Shown: piece by piece, positions 63,685 through 64,000 of the stretch
Layout: each line of letters begins with the position of its first letter
Numbering within the stretch: the first letter of the stretch is position 1
From: JBBDYG01 sp040901765
Lineage (GTDB): Bacteria > Planctomycetota > Planctomycetia > Pirellulales > Lacipirellulaceae
DNA length: 64,000 bases
Assembly: GCA_040901765.1 (NCBI GenBank)
Contig: JBBDYG010000048.1
Location: 1-64,000 of the forward strand
Reading direction: 5' to 3'
The notes under the pieces: model-generated
Told to the model about the DNA's origin: nothing
The model's input: only the letters and a program-made list of their open reading frames with translations
Databases searched by the model: none
Position numbers and translations under genes: made by a program

Positions 63685-63716
63685 GCGGCCTGGAGTTTTC
63701 TCCAGGCCGCGTTTTT
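63685..63716 (+). terminator. Rho-independent terminator
   Basis: GCGGCCTGGAG and CTCCAGGCCGC form a perfect 11-pair stem with a TTTT loop, followed by GTTTTTG. It lies about 50 bases after the thioredoxin-like gene. Confidence 0.85.
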
Positions 63717-63828
63717 GTTGGTGCTTGGCGTTGAATAATTTTCAGGCCTCATCTCAATTAAATTCGGAGGTTGTTGCGAGCTAAACGCACCGCTAGGTTT
63801 CCTCTCAAGCCGGAGGCTTGGCAGCAAT

Positions 63829-63999
63829 TAGCCGGTGGTTAAGCGATAGCGCCACCACCGGAAATGTGAGGTCGTGCTATTCAGCACCCCGGCAGGGGTG
63901 CCAGCAATTGCGCCACGGCCGAAGCTGCTGCGACCCCTGCCGGGGTCGTGCGTGAAATGCTTTTGCTCTCCGGTGGTGCGCTTCGCGACCACCGGCTAA
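63829..63999. repeat. Dispersed composite inverted repeat at the window end
   Basis: TTAGCCGGTGG at 63829 and CCACCGGCTAA at the far end are inverted. Inside are two further hairpins: CCGGTGGT..ACCACCGG at 63832-63861 and again at 63970-63995, and CACCCCGGCAGGGGTG / CGACCCCTGCCGGGGTCG in the middle. No gene is present. The right end lies at the window edge. Confidence 0.65.
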
Positions 64000-64000
64000 T

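Overview
The window reads as a chromosomal segment of a planctomycete, most likely of the order Pirellulales. The basis is the combination of DUF1559 proteins with type II pseudopilin-like N-termini, secreted proteins that end in PEP-CTERM sorting signals and often carry a dockerin-like GDYN..DxADYxVWRD motif, an L9 protein with a basic N-terminal extension, and many dispersed palindromic intergenic repeats. The genus assignment is inference; no rRNA gene is present.

Region 1 (1-8.6 kb) is a decayed phage-derived island. It holds a terminase-tail remnant, a two-gene Gabija-like defence locus (OLD-family ATPase-TOPRIM nuclease overlapping a UvrD-like helicase by four bases), a leftward cassette of small genes (HARE-HTH protein, zinc-ribbon protein, acidic protein, 73-aa protein, amidoligase interrupted by TGA) and two phage-type genes, the second frameshifted. 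Two genes of the leftward cassette are preceded by matching stem-loops that would cover their ribosome-binding sites.

Region 2 (8.8-19.4 kb) encodes secreted and surface proteins: a GH39-like glycosidase, two DUF1559 proteins, a lipoprotein, and four PEP-CTERM proteins including a phosphodiester glycosidase and a pair of diverged paralogues.

Region 3 (19.4-32.2 kb) is a composite integrative region: an IS with a DDE transposase, a truncated tyrosine-integrase remnant ending in a degraded copy of a tRNA 3' end, several ordinary or PEP-CTERM genes, then an integrative element (excisionase-like HTH, primase/DUF3987 replication protein, TubC-like small protein, XRE repressor-like protein, integrase) whose integrase runs antisense into an intact tRNA with anticodon CAT. 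A degenerate tRNA-Arg(CCT)-like sequence follows.

Region 4 (32.2-40.4 kb) is one leftward operon: ECF sigma factor, zinc-finger anti-sigma factor, RND permease, membrane-fusion protein and TolC-like outer-membrane protein. An Omp85/BamA-type protein follows, with a long proline-rich insertion.

Region 5 (44.2-50.8 kb) is a leftward housekeeping cluster: GlmU-like nucleotidyltransferase, prs, L25, pth, rpsF, ssb, rplI, dnaB. Region 6 (50.9-56.7 kb) runs rightward with argB, argD, argF and rph, interrupted by a DUF4357 protein, a 65-aa protein and a RAYT-like transposase beside its presumed palindromic repeats. Region 7 (56.7-64 kb) carries a very large VWA/STN/DUF2135 protein, an HtrA-like protease, a small thioredoxin-fold-like protein and a block of dispersed repeats.

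Functions rest on motif recognition by eye; no database search was run.
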